Source: Alcaligenaceae bacterium
GTDB lineage: Bacteria > Pseudomonadota > Gammaproteobacteria > Burkholderiales > Burkholderiaceae_B
DNA length: 38,924 bases
Reading direction: 5' to 3'
NCBI GenBank assembly: GCA_947378965.1
Contig: CANCMG010000037.1
Coordinates: 1 to 38,924, forward strand
The notes under the pieces are model-generated. The model did not search any database. It had not been told where the DNA came from and saw only the letters and a program-made list of their open reading frames with translations. Of the stretch, positions 1 through 9,018 are shown piece after piece. The position numbers were made by a program, and so were the translations under genes. Numbering within the stretch: the first letter of the stretch is position 1; every line of letters starts with the position of its first letter.

Positions 1-192
1 AACAATGTTTCACACGCAAACAACAAAACCAAACGTCGTTTTCTGCCTAATCTGCAGTCGCGTCGCTTTTGGGTTGAAAGCGAAAACCGCTGGATTCGCT
101 TGCGCGTAACCACCAACGCTATCCGTACCATCGACAAACTCGGCATTGATGCTGTGTTAGTTGATTTGCGTGCGCGTGGCGAAGTCGCTTAA
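1..192 (+). CDS. rpmB: 50S ribosomal protein L28, 5' end missing
   Basis: The reading frame is open from the first base and ends with TAA at 190-192, giving 63 residues. They begin [20 protein letters not shown] and match the body of ribosomal protein L28 from about residue 16 of the 78-residue E. coli protein, so roughly 15 N-terminal residues lie outside the window. L28 is a structural protein of the large ribosomal subunit. The stop is followed 11 bases later by the rpmG start, the usual rpmB-rpmG pair, so the two are almost certainly co-transcribed. Identification rests on remembered family sequence. Confidence 0.96.
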   Translation, partial: NNVSHANNKTKRRFLPNLQSRRFWVESENRWIRLRVTTNAIRTIDKLGIDAVLVDLRARGEVA

Positions 193-203
193 AGGAGCCC
201 AAC

Positions 204-371
204 ATGGCAAAAGGTACCCGCGAAAAAATTAAGCTCGAATCGAGCGCTGGCACTGGTCATTTCTATACAACGACCAAAAACAAACGCAACATGCCTGAAA
301 AGATGCTGATCAAGAAATTTGATCCAGTCGCTCGTAAGCATGTCGATTACAAAGAGACCAAGCTTAAGTAA
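204..371 (+). CDS. rpmG: 50S ribosomal protein L33
   Basis: This 55-residue basic protein begins [20 protein letters not shown] and ends with VDYKETKLK, the typical sequence and length of ribosomal protein L33 of the large subunit. It has no Cys-X2-Cys pairs, so it is the zinc-free (C-minus) form of L33. A strong ribosome binding site AAAGGAG at 191-197 overlaps the rpmB stop and sits 6 bases before the ATG, indicating translational coupling. A rho-independent terminator follows at 396-427 and closes the rpmB-rpmG operon. Confidence 0.97.
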   Translation: MAKGTREKIKLESSAGTGHFYTTTKNKRNMPEKMLIKKFDPVARKHVDYKETKLK

Positions 372-395
372 TTGGCTGCCTTTGTTTAACGCGTC

Positions 396-427
396 AAAAA
401 AGCCCCATCATTGGGGCTTTTTGTTTT
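396..427 (+). terminator. Rho-independent terminator after rpmG
   Basis: A-tract plus GCCCCA (396-407) pairs with TGGGGC plus a T-tract (412-422) around the four-base loop TCAT, and further T residues follow to 427. This is a classical intrinsic terminator 24 bases after the rpmG stop. Because of the A/T tracts it could act in both directions. Confidence 0.93.
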
Positions 428-454
428 TCGCCTCCTTGAAATCAGCCGCCACTC

Positions 455-460
455 TATAAT
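455..460 (+). promoter_or_regulatory. Probable -10 element for leuS operon
   Basis: A perfect TATAAT lies between the rpmG terminator and leuS, 40 bases before the leuS ATG. No good -35 box is seen at 16-18 bases: TTGAAA at 436-441 is only 13 bases away. The call rests on the consensus -10 and its position, and the start site would be near 467. Confidence 0.45.
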
Positions 461-500
461 GTGAGGCTTACTGGGCGCTTGCCGCCCCCTGACTTTTTTT

Positions 501-3173
501 ATGGCTTTATCCATGCTTGAACGCTATCAACCCACAGCAGTCGAACAAGCTGCCCACGCCAATTGGGATGCCCGGGACGCCTATCGCGTCACTGAAGGCG
601 CCCTCAATGCCAAAGGTGAGCCCAAACCAAAGTTTTATGCTTGTTCGATGCTGCCCTACCCAAGCGGCAAACTGCATATGGGTCACGTACGCAACTACAC
701 CATCAACGACATGATGACGCGGCAGTTACGGATGCGTGGTTATAACGTCTTAATGCCCATGGGTTGGGACGCGTTTGGCATGCCCGCCGAGAACGCAGCG
801 ATCAAATCAAACGTCCCGCCTGCTAAATGGACGTACGACAATATTGCGTACATGAAAAAGCAGATGAAGGCGATGGGCTTGGCCATCGACTGGTCTCGCG
901 AAATGTGCGCCTGCGACCCCAGTTATTACAAATGGAACCAATGGCTGTTTTTGAAGATGCTCGACAAGGGCATCGCCTACCGTAAAACACAGGTGGTGAA
1001 CTGGGATCCAGTCGACAAGACCGTACTGGCCAACGAACAGGTCATTGACGGACGCGGCTGGCGCTCGGGTGCACCGGTTGAAAAACGTGAAATCCCCGGC
1101 TATTACTTGCGCATTACCGATTACGCCGCCGAGCTGCTTGAGCAAACGCAGCACGGCCTTGAGGGTTGGCCTGATCGCGTGCGCGCCATGCAAGAAAACT
1201 GGATTGGTAAAAGCGAGGGCGTACGTTTTGCGTTTTTGCACACCATTAAAGATGCGTCTGGTGCACTGATCCAAGACGGCAAGATGTATGTCTTTACCAC
1301 ACGCCCCGACACCATCATGGGTGTCACCTTTTGTGCTATTGCACCCGAACACCCTTTGGCTTTGCACGCCGCACAAACTAACCCAGCCTTAACGGCGTTT
1401 ATCGAACATTGCAAACAAGGCGGCACCACCGAGGCCGAACTTGCAACACGCGAAAAAGAAGGCCTGGATACTGGGCTGAAGGTCACCCATCCCCTCACGG
1501 GCGAGAGCGTGGCTTTATGGGTCGGTAATTATGTCCTGATGAGCTATGGCGATGGCGCGGTGATGGGCGTACCTGCCCACGACGAGCGCGACTTTGCCTT
1601 CGCCAACAAGTATGGTCTTGCAATCAAGCAAGTCGTGCAAGTGGGCGATAAATCGTTTAACGACAAGGTGTGGTCAGAGGGCTATGCCGACAAGCAAACC
1701 GGTCGCCTGATCAACTCGGGCGTCTACGACGGCCTAAGTTTTACCGACGCACTTGACGCGATCGCCACCAAACTCGAAAGCCTGTCACTTGGCGCGCGGC
1801 AAACCACTTGGCGTTTACGCGACTGGGGTATCTCACGCCAACGCTATTGGGGCACGCCGATCCCGATCATCCACTGTGATGCTTGCGGCGCTGTACCGGT
1901 GCCCGAAAAAGATTTGCCGGTGATTTTGCCCGAAGACCTGATCCCCGATGGCAGCGGTAACCCACTGGCCAAACACGAGGCATTTTTGTCTTGCCAATGC
2001 CCAAGCTGCGGCAAGCCAGCCAGGCGCGAAACAGACACGATGGATACGTTTATCGATTCGTCGTGGTATTTCATGCGCTATACCTCGCCTGGCAACGATC
2101 AGGCCATGGTCGATGCCCGCAACGACTACTGGATGCCGATGGATCAATACATCGGCGGTATTGAGCACGCAGTGCTGCACCTGCTCTACGCACGCTTCTG
2201 GACACGGGTGATGCAAGATTTAGGCTTAGTTAAGTTTGCTGAACCCTTCACCAAGCTGCTGTGTCAGGGCATGGTGCTCAACCATATCTACTCAGCCAAA
2301 AATGCCAATGGTTCGATTGACTATTTTTGGCCTGAAGACGTCGACAACATCTATGACGCCAAGGGTTCAATTTCGGGCGCCGTGCTTAAAAGTGATGGTC
2401 GCGCAATCACCTATGGTGGCGTGGGCACGATGTCCAAATCCAAAAACAATGGTGTTGACCCACAATCTCTGATCGACACTCAGGGCGCAGATACAGCCCG
2501 CCTGTTTGTCATGTTTACGAGTCCCCCCGAGCAGACACTCGAGTGGTCAGACTCAGGCGTTGAAGGCTCAAATCGCTTTTTGCGCCGCCTGTGGGCGCTG
2601 TGCCATCAAAAGCACGCATGGATCACTCTAGGATTAAAAGCACCCGTGACCGATTGGTCGGGGGCTAGCCAAGATATCAAAAAGCTGCGTCTTGAGATCT
2701 ATTCGTTACTCAAGCAGGCTGACTACGATTATCAGCGGATTCAATACAACACCGTCGTGTCGGCGTGCATGAAAATGCTCAATGCCATCGACGATGCCCG
2801 CTTGGGCGACTCGGGCTTCGCGAACGCAGTGACCGCCGAGACTCTGGGCGTTTTGCTGCGGGTGCTCTACCCGGTGGTGCCACACATCACCTGGAGCCTT
2901 TGGTCTGAGCTCGGCTATGCTGAGATCTATGGAGATTTGCTTGACGCTGCGTGGCCCTCGGTCGATGAAAGCGCCTTAGTCACAGATCAACTTGAGCTTG
3001 TTTTACAGGTCAATGGCAAACTTCGGGGTAGTTTGACAGTTGCACGCGAGGCGACTAAAGAGGCCATTGAGCAGCTCGCAGCAGCCCACGAGGCCGTGGT
3101 GCGCAATCTTGAAGGCCGAACCCCGAAGCGGATCATCGTAGTACCGGGCAAGCTGGTCAACGTGGTCGGATAA
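501..3173 (+). CDS. leuS: Leucyl-tRNA synthetase
   Basis: A class I aminoacyl-tRNA synthetase that charges tRNA-Leu with leucine in the cytoplasm. The 890 residues are the usual length for bacterial LeuRS. The HIGH motif appears as HMGH at residues 59-62 and the KMSKS loop as MSKSK at about 644-648. The CP1 editing domain is visible by its threonine-rich TTRPDTIMG near residue 265 and [13 protein letters not shown] near 357, and a zinc-type segment with CDACG and CPSCG lies around 455-500. No clear ribosome binding site precedes ATG 501. An in-frame ATG at 513 ([12 protein letters not shown]) also fits family N-termini, so the first four residues are uncertain. lptE follows after 15 bases and holA after that, the usual leuS-lptE-holA operon. 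Confidence 0.98.
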   Translation: MALSMLERYQPTAVEQAAHANWDARDAYRVTEGALNAKGEPKPKFYACSMLPYPSGKLHMGHVRNYTINDMMTRQLRMRGYNVLMPMGWDAFGMPAENAAIKSNVPPAKWTYDNIAYMKKQMKAMGLAIDWSREMCACDPSYYKWNQWLFLKMLDKGIAYRKTQVVNWDPVDKTVLANEQVIDGRGWRSGAPVEKREIPGYYLRITDYAAELLEQTQHGLEGWPDRVRAMQENWIGKSEGVRFAFLHTIKDASGALIQDGKMYVFTTRPDTIMGVTFCAIAPEHPLALHAAQTNPALTAFIEHCKQGGTTEAELATREKEGLDTGLKVTHPLTGESVALWVGNYVLMSYGDGAVMGVPAHDERDFAFANKYGLAIKQVVQVGDKSFNDKVWSEGYADKQTGRLINSGVYDGLSFTDALDAIATKLESLSLGARQTTWRLRDWGISRQRYWGTPIPIIHCDACGAVPVPEKDLPVILPEDLIPDGSGNPLAKHEAFLSCQCPSCGKPARRETDTMDTFIDSSWYFMRYTSPGNDQAMVDARNDYWMPMDQYIGGIEHAVLHLLYARFWTRVMQDLGLVKFAEPFTKLLCQGMVLNHIYSAKNANGSIDYFWPEDVDNIYDAKGSISGAVLKSDGRAITYGGVGTMSKSKNNGVDPQSLIDTQGADTARLFVMFTSPPEQTLEWSDSGVEGSNRFLRRLWALCHQKHAWITLGLKAPVTDWSGASQDIKKLRLEIYSLLKQADYDYQRIQYNTVVSACMKMLNAIDDARLGDSGFANAVTAETLGVLLRVLYPVVPHITWSLWSELGYAEIYGDLLDAAWPSVDESALVTDQLELVLQVNGKLRGSLTVAREATKEAIEQLAAAHEAVVRNLEGRTPKRIIVVPGKLVNVVG

Positions 3174-3188
3174 CAGGATAATAGACGG

Positions 3189-4001
3189 ATGAACAGCCTG
3201 ACAGTCATCACGACCGCCCTCAAGGAAGCGCCACCGTCCTTCGCGGTGCGCGCGAGCTTGCTGCACGGGCGCACTTGGCTGCTGTCGCTCTTGATGGTCA
3301 TCGCCTGTCTGGCCTTAAGCGGTTGTGGCTTCAGAATGCAGGGCGAAACCCCTATGCCCTTTAGTTCGCTGTCGATCAATATTCCTCAAAACTCGCAGTT
3401 CGGTGCCGACCTGCGTCGCGCCATCCGTGCAGCCTCCCCGAACACCAAGCTCATCGAGCCTCGCGACATGGTAGTCAGAGCGGGCGATATCGACGAAAGC
3501 GAAGACCCAGACGACAAGACCACGATTGAGCGCATCAAGGCCGCCAAAGTGCGTCGGCTGGCTCAAGCGAGACTCGAGCAAACCAGCGAGCAAAAAGGTT
3601 CGCGCATTGTAGCGATCAACGCTCAGGGTAAACCTGAAGAATTTGAACTTTCACTCAGGCTGACCTTTCGTTTAGTCACCGCAAACGATCGGGTGATCTT
3701 ACCCGAGACCACGCTCTCTGCCATTCGTAGCATGCCCTTCGATGATCGCGTGGTACAAGCAAAAGAAGGTGAAGCCGCCACGTTATTCAAAGATATGCAG
3801 CGCAGTATGGTGGCTCGTATTCTGCGTCGTATCACCGCCCCAGATGTGACACAGCGCTGGGAAGTGCTGAACAAGTTAGATCCAGAAGATGCAGAAGCAG
3901 AGGAGACCGTTGCTCGCGTCACCGCGCCAACCATCGCTGTGCCACCAATGTGGCAAAACCCCTCGCTGACGCCGGCTCCTGTTACCGTCAGCCCTGAGTA
4001 A
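3189..4001 (+). CDS. lptE: LPS-assembly lipoprotein LptE
   Basis: LptE is the outer-membrane lipoprotein that plugs the LptD barrel and helps deliver lipopolysaccharide to the cell surface. The 270 residues start with an unusually long N-region, then a hydrophobic stretch (about 30-42) and a lipobox LSGC with lipidated Cys46, followed by GFRMQGETPMPFSSLSI, the hallmark of the family just after the cysteine. It is longer than E. coli LptE (about 190 residues), with a Pro/Thr-rich tail. The long pre-lipobox segment means a later start is possible, but no internal ATG near the hydrophobic stretch has a better upstream site. The gene lies between leuS and holA, which strongly supports the assignment. 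Confidence 0.92.
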   Translation: MNSLTVITTALKEAPPSFAVRASLLHGRTWLLSLLMVIACLALSGCGFRMQGETPMPFSSLSINIPQNSQFGADLRRAIRAASPNTKLIEPRDMVVRAGDIDESEDPDDKTTIERIKAAKVRRLAQARLEQTSEQKGSRIVAINAQGKPEEFELSLRLTFRLVTANDRVILPETTLSAIRSMPFDDRVVQAKEGEAATLFKDMQRSMVARILRRITAPDVTQRWEVLNKLDPEDAEAEETVARVTAPTIAVPPMWQNPSLTPAPVTVSPE

Positions 4002-4014
4002 CAGACCAACCTCG

Positions 4015-5058
4015 ATGAGCGCCGATCGCCTGCTAGAAACGCTTGCGCGCCCCGGCGCGCAACTGTCGGCGCTGTACGTCGTGATGGGCGACGACCCCTT
4101 ACTAACAATCGAGGCTGCAGATGGGTTGCGCGCTATAGCGAAGGCGGCCGGGTATTTTGACCGAACCTCATTTTTAATGGATGCACGCAGTGACTGGAGT
4201 GCGCTCGGAGTTTCGGCACAAAGCGGCTCGTTGTTTGGCGACAAACAACTGGTTGAAATCTCACTGCCGACTGGCAAACCTGGCAAGCAAGGTGCCGAAG
4301 CACTGATCAGTTTGGCCACTCGCAGCAAAGGTGTGAGCAACGGTGATGTGCTGACCATTGTGTCACTGCCACGCCTTGATAAGGCTTCTCGAGAGAGCAA
4401 ATGGGCGAGCGCGCTGTTTGCGGCAGGTACCATGCTTGATCTAGCCAATATCGAGCGCGCCCAATTACCCAAGTGGATTGAGCAGCGGCTGGCGCGGCAA
4501 AAACAACGTGCCGAACCGGCAACACTCGAGTGGCTGGCCGACAAGGTTGAAGGCAACTTACTTGCGGCACATCAAGAAATCTTAAAACTTGGCTTGCTCT
4601 TTGACGAGGGCTTGTTGCCAGCCGAAGCCGTTGAACAAGCGGTCATGAACGTCGCGCGCTATAACGTCTATGGGCTGCGCGATGCCATGTTGGCTGGCGA
4701 TGTACCGCGGTTAGTTCGCATGATGGGTGGCTTAAAAGCCGAGGGTGAAGCGCTACCTTTGGTGTTATGGGCGATTGGCGAAGAAATCCGAACGCTTGCG
4801 CGCGTGTCTCAGGCACAGGCCGCGGGACAAGACCTAAGCTCCGTGCTACGCTCACAGCGTATGTTTGGTGCCCACGAGAGCTTGGCACGGCAGGCTTTAT
4901 CAAGGGTTGCAGCGCGCAGCTGGCCTGCGGCGGTTCAACATGCGCACGAAGTCGACCGGCTGATCAAAGGTTTGCAAGTTGCCGGACGGCTGCAAGATCC
5001 ATGGGAAGAAATGACCCGACTTGCGATGCGGGTTGCAGCAGCAGGTGCGCGTGCCTGA
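4015..5058 (+). CDS. holA: DNA polymerase III subunit delta
   Basis: The delta subunit of the clamp loader, which opens the beta sliding clamp and loads it on primed DNA. The 347 residues have the usual family length. The N-terminal AAA-like domain starts LSALYVVMGDDPLLTIEAAD, equivalent to the family motif in which the subunit acts without a functional ATP site. The central region has LPKWIEQRLARQ and the helical C-terminal collar domain begins around 215 (NVYGLRDAMLAGDVPR). The start ATG lies 13 bases after lptE. A block of 30-bp tandem repeats begins shortly after the stop. Confidence 0.95.
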   Translation: MSADRLLETLARPGAQLSALYVVMGDDPLLTIEAADGLRAIAKAAGYFDRTSFLMDARSDWSALGVSAQSGSLFGDKQLVEISLPTGKPGKQGAEALISLATRSKGVSNGDVLTIVSLPRLDKASRESKWASALFAAGTMLDLANIERAQLPKWIEQRLARQKQRAEPATLEWLADKVEGNLLAAHQEILKLGLLFDEGLLPAEAVEQAVMNVARYNVYGLRDAMLAGDVPRLVRMMGGLKAEGEALPLVLWAIGEEIRTLARVSQAQAAGQDLSSVLRSQRMFGAHESLARQALSRVAARSWPAAVQHAHEVDRLIKGLQVAGRLQDPWEEMTRLAMRVAAAGARA

Positions 5059-5075
5059 CGATCGCGAGAGCTGTG

Positions 5076-5160
5076 GCTTCGAACTTTTTGCTTCGAACTT
5101 AGGCATTTAAAATAGAGCCGCTTCGAACTTAGGTGTTTAAAACAGAGCCGCCTCGAACTT
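5076..5160 (+). repeat. 30-bp tandem repeats downstream of holA
   Basis: Two full units at 5091-5120 and 5121-5150 differ at three of 30 positions. Each begins CTTCGAACTTAGG and ends with AGAGCCG. Partial copies flank them: CTTCGAACTTTTTG from 5077 and CCTCGAACTTTTTG from 5151. The block fills about half of the 178-base gap between holA and proA. Unlike other repeats in this window, the unit does not visibly contain the holA stop. Confidence 0.88.
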
Positions 5161-5236
5161 TTTGCTTACAACTTAGTTGCCTCTTCCGTCATTTCTTTTT
5201 TCACTTTATTGCACAGTTCAGATAGCCTATATATTC

Positions 5237-6496
5237 ATGACGACTTTACAAGACACCATGCAGCAGATCGGACGCCAGGCCAGGCAAGCCTCGCGCGTGA
5301 TGATGCGCGCAAGCGGTGCGCAAAAAACACAGGCTCTGTTGGCGATGGCCGAAACATTATCGGCCCAGCGCTCGGCACTGCAACGAGCCAACGCAAGCGA
5401 TGTTGACGCTGCACGCGCCCGCCAACTTGAACCAGCACTACTTGACCGACTCACGCTGTCTGAACGCTCGATCGATGTGATGATCGAAGGTTTGCGACAA
5501 ATCGCAGCGATGCCCGATCCGATTGGTGGCTTGAGCGCAACCACCGTGCGCCCTAACGGCATGCAGGTGGCGCAAATGCGCGTGCCACTTGGTGTAATCG
5601 GCATCATCTATGAATCGCGCCCAAACGTCACCATTGATGCCGCGGCCTTGTGTCTAAAATCTGGCAATGCCTGCATCTTGCGAGGCGGCAGTGAGGCCTT
5701 GCAATCAAATCTGGCGTTGGCAAACGTCGTTGAACAAGGTTTAATCGCCGCGGGCTTACCCCAACATGCTGTGCAAGTGATTGATACACCTGATCGGGCC
5801 GTGGTCGGTGAGCTCATCACCATGACTGAACACATTGATGTGATTATTCCGCGTGGCGGAAAAAGCCTGATCAAACGCTTGGCCGCTGAAGCGCGAGTGC
5901 CAATGATTAAGCATCTGGATGGCAATTGCCATGTGTATATTGACGCGCAGGCTGATTTGAAACAAGCAGCTGACATTGCCTTTAATGCCAAGACCTATCG
6001 GTATGGCGTTTGTGGCGCCATGGAAACCCTCTTAGTACACAAGGACGTTGCCGCAGCGTGTTTGCCAGCGTTGGCCCAGCGCCTGCTGGCACATGGCGTC
6101 GAGCTGCGTGGCTGTGCACAAACACAAAAACTAGTGTCTCAGGCGATCCCCGCAACCGAAGAAGATTGGGCGACCGAATATCTTGGGCCAATTTTAGCCA
6201 TTCGAATTGTTGACTCACTTCAAGAGGCGATCGCGCACATCGAACGCTGGGGTTCGGGTCACACTGACTCAATCGTGACGCAAGACATTGCGACTGCACA
6301 ACAATTTCAGCGAGAAGTCGATTCGAGTTCAGTGTATGTGAACCTACCCACCTGCTTTGCTGATGGCTTTGAATATGGCCTAGGAGCCGAGATCGGGATT
6401 TCAACCAATCGCCTGCATGCGCGCGGGCCCGTCGGGCTTGAAGGCTTGACCACCTTAAAGTGGGTGTTGCAAGGTAATGGACAACTTCGTGGCTAG
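5237..6496 (+). CDS. proA: Glutamate-5-semialdehyde dehydrogenase (gamma-glutamyl phosphate reductase)
   Basis: Catalyses NADPH-dependent reduction of gamma-glutamyl phosphate to glutamate-5-semialdehyde, the second step of proline synthesis. I chose ATG 5237, giving 419 residues beginning [20 protein letters not shown], because this is the usual family length and N-terminus; the frame stays open upstream to 5177 but that extension is hydrophobic and unlike the family. The catalytic cysteine is Cys259 in [10 protein letters not shown], and the substrate site includes [19 protein letters not shown]. No strong ribosome binding site is visible. Long repeats separate it from holA, so it may have its own promoter, though I could not place one convincingly. 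Confidence 0.97.
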   Translation: MTTLQDTMQQIGRQARQASRVMMRASGAQKTQALLAMAETLSAQRSALQRANASDVDAARARQLEPALLDRLTLSERSIDVMIEGLRQIAAMPDPIGGLSATTVRPNGMQVAQMRVPLGVIGIIYESRPNVTIDAAALCLKSGNACILRGGSEALQSNLALANVVEQGLIAAGLPQHAVQVIDTPDRAVVGELITMTEHIDVIIPRGGKSLIKRLAAEARVPMIKHLDGNCHVYIDAQADLKQAADIAFNAKTYRYGVCGAMETLLVHKDVAAACLPALAQRLLAHGVELRGCAQTQKLVSQAIPATEEDWATEYLGPILAIRIVDSLQEAIAHIERWGSGHTDSIVTQDIATAQQFQREVDSSSVYVNLPTCFADGFEYGLGAEIGISTNRLHARGPVGLEGLTTLKWVLQGNGQLRG

Positions 6497-6610
6497 CTAC
6501 CTGAGTGTTTCTATGGTGGGCCGCAAGATCATGAACAACGTCTTAGCCCCCGACCTAGTTGTTGCTGCGATGGGCAGCAAGGCAATCAACAACTTCACGG
6601 ATATTGACTG

Positions 6611-7033
6611 ATGCTTTGGATTAAAACGTTTCATATCGTTTTTATTGCCTCGTGGTTCGCAGGGCTGTTTTACTTGCCACGTATTTTTGTCAATCTGGCG
6701 CAGCAAACCGACCCAGCGGTGCAACAGGTGCTGCTTGGTATGGCACGTAGGCTATATCGCTTTACCAATATTTTGGCGATCCCCGCAGTGCTGCTGGGCC
6801 TTTGGCTGTATGTGCAATATGGCATTGGTCGTGGGCCAGGCAGTGGCTGGATGCACGCCAAGCTAGCACTGGTTGTCTTGGTCATTGGGTATCATCACAG
6901 TTGTGGTGTGATTTTGCGCAAATTCGAACAAGGTGCAAACCGCCGTTCGCATGTTTTTTATCGCTGGTTCAACGAAGTACCTGTGTTGATGCTGGTTGCA
7001 ATAACGGCCTTAGTCGTTATCAAGCCTTTTTAG
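6611..7033 (+). CDS. HemJ/CopD-like four-helix membrane protein
   Basis: The 140-residue protein has about four hydrophobic segments (roughly 5-25, 52-72, 80-98, 120-138). It begins MLWIKTFHIVFIASWFAGLFYLPRIFV, closely resembling the HemJ family (COG1981, protoporphyrinogen IX oxidase), with the conserved His8, the WFAG segment, LPRIFV and the later Arg/Lys and HAKL residues. HemJ oxidises protoporphyrinogen IX to protoporphyrin IX in haem synthesis. Annotation pipelines often call such proteins CopD family. The function as HemJ is inferred from motif resemblance. No haem gene is adjacent. It starts 114 bases after proA and the methyltransferase follows after 9 bases, so those two are likely co-transcribed. 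Confidence 0.75.
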   Translation: MLWIKTFHIVFIASWFAGLFYLPRIFVNLAQQTDPAVQQVLLGMARRLYRFTNILAIPAVLLGLWLYVQYGIGRGPGSGWMHAKLALVVLVIGYHHSCGVILRKFEQGANRRSHVFYRWFNEVPVLMLVAITALVVIKPF

Positions 7034-7042
7034 TGGGACGCC

Positions 7043-8752
7043 ATGTCTGAGCAGGATCCAGAACGTAAAACACTTACCCTCAAAACGCGCGCGGTGAAAC
7101 CACGCCCCGCTGCTGGAGGTGACCAAACACGCGCCCGTATCGGTGCGCGTGCGCGCCAAGTGGCGCAGCTAAAAATTGCTAAAGAAAAATTGTCGCGCTT
7201 ACAAGCCACAGGCAGCGAACACTCAACGGCAGAACCCTCTCAAGAAGGTAAGCCGCTGATCGTACGAAGGGCGCCTGAGGCCTCGTATGGTGACAGACCA
7301 CGCCGCGGTCAGCGTGTAGACAGCCGTGCACCTCGGGGCGAGGTTCGCGCTGACTCTGCTCGCCCAAACGAACGAACGAACGAACACACGCCGCGTCGTG
7401 AACACTCCGACCATGAGCATCGCCGGGCCGACACTTCGCAGCGTGGCGAGCGTGCCACGGGCGGCCCTCGTGCCGACGAACCTGCGCGCGCCAATCGAGG
7501 CTCTGCACCACGCGAACCAACGCCGCGACCCGCCTCAGCATCAAAGGCCTTGCCTTTACGCGACGGCGTTCAAACTGAACGCGCCTCTGCGCTTGTGTTG
7601 GACACTGAAATATTTCATATCTTTGCGCCCTGCCCAACCGGCCTTGAAGAGGCGCTTGCGGCTGAACTCGATGCGTTAGGTTATGCGCAAGTGCAACCGA
7701 CTCGTGCTGGTTGCCATTTTGTAGCGGATTGGTGGGGGGTACAGCGCGCCAATCTCTATTCACGCTTAGCGACCCGTATTCTGGTGCGTGTGGGGCAGGC
7801 ACCGGTGCAGCGCGAAGACGATATTCTTGAGCTTGCACAAAGCATTGGCTGGGAGCGCTGGTTTGGCGCAGAGCACACCTTGCGCGTTGACACCTCTGCA
7901 GTCAAAAGCCCAATGCAAAGTTTGCAGTACTGTAACTTGCGCGCCAAAGACGGCATCTGTGATCGGCTGCGCGACCTTGAAGGCGCGCGCCCGTCGATCG
8001 ATACCGTGCGCCCCGATGCCCGTGTGCATCTGTTTTTATCGCACGACACCGGTACGATGTATCTCGACACCTCGGGTGAATCCTTATTCAAACGTGGTTG
8101 GCGACTCGACAAGGGTGATGCGCCCTTGCGCGAAAATCTCGCGGCCGGCTTATTGGCGCTGTCTGGCTGGGATCCTGAAGCTGCCCTACTGGATCCTTTT
8201 TGCGGTAGCGGTACGATTTTGATCGAAGCAGCGTGGATTGCCTTAGGCGTCCCACCAGGAATCACTCGCCCGTTTGGCTTTGAGCGCTTGCGTGACCATG
8301 ATCCAGGCCGCTGGGAAGACCTGAAAGACGAAGCACGCAGCCGGATTTTGCCCGAACTGGCCTCTCCCTTGATCGGCATTGACGCGAATCCTGAAGCCAT
8401 CGAGGCGGCACGCCGTAACGCCGAACGTGCTTACCTCACCGAGGATACGATTCAGTTTGAACTTGGCGATGCACGTGATGCCGTGGCGCCTGCGCCGAGC
8501 GGTTGGATCGTCACGAACCCTCCTTATGGAGAGCGACTCGACGAAGAGGATGTCGAATTTTGGCGCGAATGGTCTGCCTGCTTAAAAAATGAGTTTGCGG
8601 GCTGGCAAGTCAATGTCATTACCTCTGATTTGGATTTGCCCAAACATCTTCGCTTAAAAGCCGATCGACGCACCCCGATTTTTAACGGGGCACTTGATTG
8701 CCGCCTGTTTAACTTTGAACTCGTGGCAAACAGCTACCGCGATGACCGCTGA
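7043..8752 (+). CDS. THUMP-domain class I rRNA methyltransferase (RlmL N-half type)
   Basis: A 569-residue SAM-dependent RNA methyltransferase of the RlmL/COG0116 family, which in E. coli makes m2G2445 of 23S rRNA. Residues 1 to about 190 are low complexity, rich in Arg, Glu, Ala and Pro, and probably disordered and RNA-binding. The THUMP/ferredoxin-like part starts around EIFHIFAPCPTGLEEALAAE. The SAM-binding motif is DPFCGSGTILIEAA at 384 onward and the catalytic motif NPPYGER at 492-498, typical of N2-guanine methylation. It lacks the second methyltransferase half (RlmK) found in the fused gamma-proteobacterial RlmKL. The N-terminal extension carries an AACG tetranucleotide run at 7369-7384. 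Confidence 0.88.
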   Translation: MSEQDPERKTLTLKTRAVKPRPAAGGDQTRARIGARARQVAQLKIAKEKLSRLQATGSEHSTAEPSQEGKPLIVRRAPEASYGDRPRRGQRVDSRAPRGEVRADSARPNERTNEHTPRREHSDHEHRRADTSQRGERATGGPRADEPARANRGSAPREPTPRPASASKALPLRDGVQTERASALVLDTEIFHIFAPCPTGLEEALAAELDALGYAQVQPTRAGCHFVADWWGVQRANLYSRLATRILVRVGQAPVQREDDILELAQSIGWERWFGAEHTLRVDTSAVKSPMQSLQYCNLRAKDGICDRLRDLEGARPSIDTVRPDARVHLFLSHDTGTMYLDTSGESLFKRGWRLDKGDAPLRENLAAGLLALSGWDPEAALLDPFCGSGTILIEAAWIALGVPPGITRPFGFERLRDHDPGRWEDLKDEARSRILPELASPLIGIDANPEAIEAARRNAERAYLTEDTIQFELGDARDAVAPAPSGWIVTNPPYGERLDEEDVEFWREWSACLKNEFAGWQVNVITSDLDLPKHLRLKADRRTPIFNGALDCRLFNFELVANSYRDDR

Positions 8753-8773
8753 CGCACGAGCGAGTGCTTAACA

Positions 8774-8889
8774 AGCTCGGGGGAGCTAATGCAACGGCTT
8801 TGACGCGACCGAGCAAGAGCCATAGCGTGACATCGCACGCAGGGGCGAGTGCTGACTCAAAGCCGCGGTGCCACGGCAACCACTCGGTC
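8774..8889 (+). other. Inverted-repeat-rich intergenic segment
   Basis: The 266 bases between the methyltransferase and the small gene at 9019 contain several complementary pairs: AGCTC/GAGCT (8774-8778 with 8783-8787), CGGCTTTGA/TCAAAGCCG (8795-8803 with 8857-8865), GACCGAG/CTCGGTC (8807-8813 with 8883-8889) and GCCG/CGGC (8862-8865 with 8874-8877). The second and third pairs cross, so they would form a pseudoknot or alternative structures. No coding frame was supported. It could be a decayed terminator region or a structured RNA. Confidence 0.35.
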
Positions 8890-8903
8890 GGCCTTGAGTC
8901 AAT

Positions 8904-8923
8904 TCGTTGTGAAATCACAACGA
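8904..8923. promoter_or_regulatory. Perfect 20-bp dyad, operator-like
   Basis: TCGTTGTGA, then AA, then TCACAACGA form a perfect inverted repeat with 9-bp arms. It lies 14 bases before the first AGGG-N4-CCCT palindrome and 96 bases before the small gene. The symmetry suggests a binding site for a dimeric regulator; no regulator gene is adjacent. Confidence 0.5.
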
Positions 8924-8936
8924 TCCTGATGATATT

Positions 8937-8998
8937 AGGGTATTCCCTTAATTTCATTTGCGCTAACTAGGGTTTTCCCTTAACATAGGGTTATCCCT
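8937..8998. promoter_or_regulatory. Three AGGG-N4-CCCT palindromes
   Basis: Three sites with the same palindromic arms and different four-base centres lie at 8937-8948 (AGGGTATTCCCT), 8969-8980 (AGGGTTTTCCCT) and 8987-8998 (AGGGTTATCCCT). Start-to-start spacings are 32 and 18 bases. They end 21 bases before the ATG of the small gene at 9019. Repetition and position argue for a multi-site operator or activator array, possibly overlapping the promoter. I do not know the regulator. Confidence 0.6.
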
Positions 8999-9018
8999 AA
9001 CAAGCACAGGAAGTCATC

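Noticed and set aside
807-1376. Long open frame on the minus strand inside leuS
   Set aside because: It lies wholly inside a clear leuS frame, has no ribosome binding site or recognisable domain, and is a shadow of GC-rich coding DNA.
5228-5235. TATATT box just before proA
   Set aside because: It touches the start codon and its possible -35 (TTGCAC) is only 13-15 bases away, so transcription would begin inside the gene.
5177-5236. N-terminal extension of proA
   Set aside because: The extra 20 residues are hydrophobic and absent from the family; ATG 5237 gives the normal length and N-terminus.
6497-6610. Possible decayed copies of the proA end
   Set aside because: Fragments resembling ACAACTTCGTGG recur, but the spacing is irregular and the matches too short to separate from chance.
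8753-8860. Repeat of the methyltransferase gene end
   Set aside because: A GAGCGAGTGCT-like segment recurs about 85 bases on, but surrounding alignment is poor, so I did not count it as a 3'-end array.
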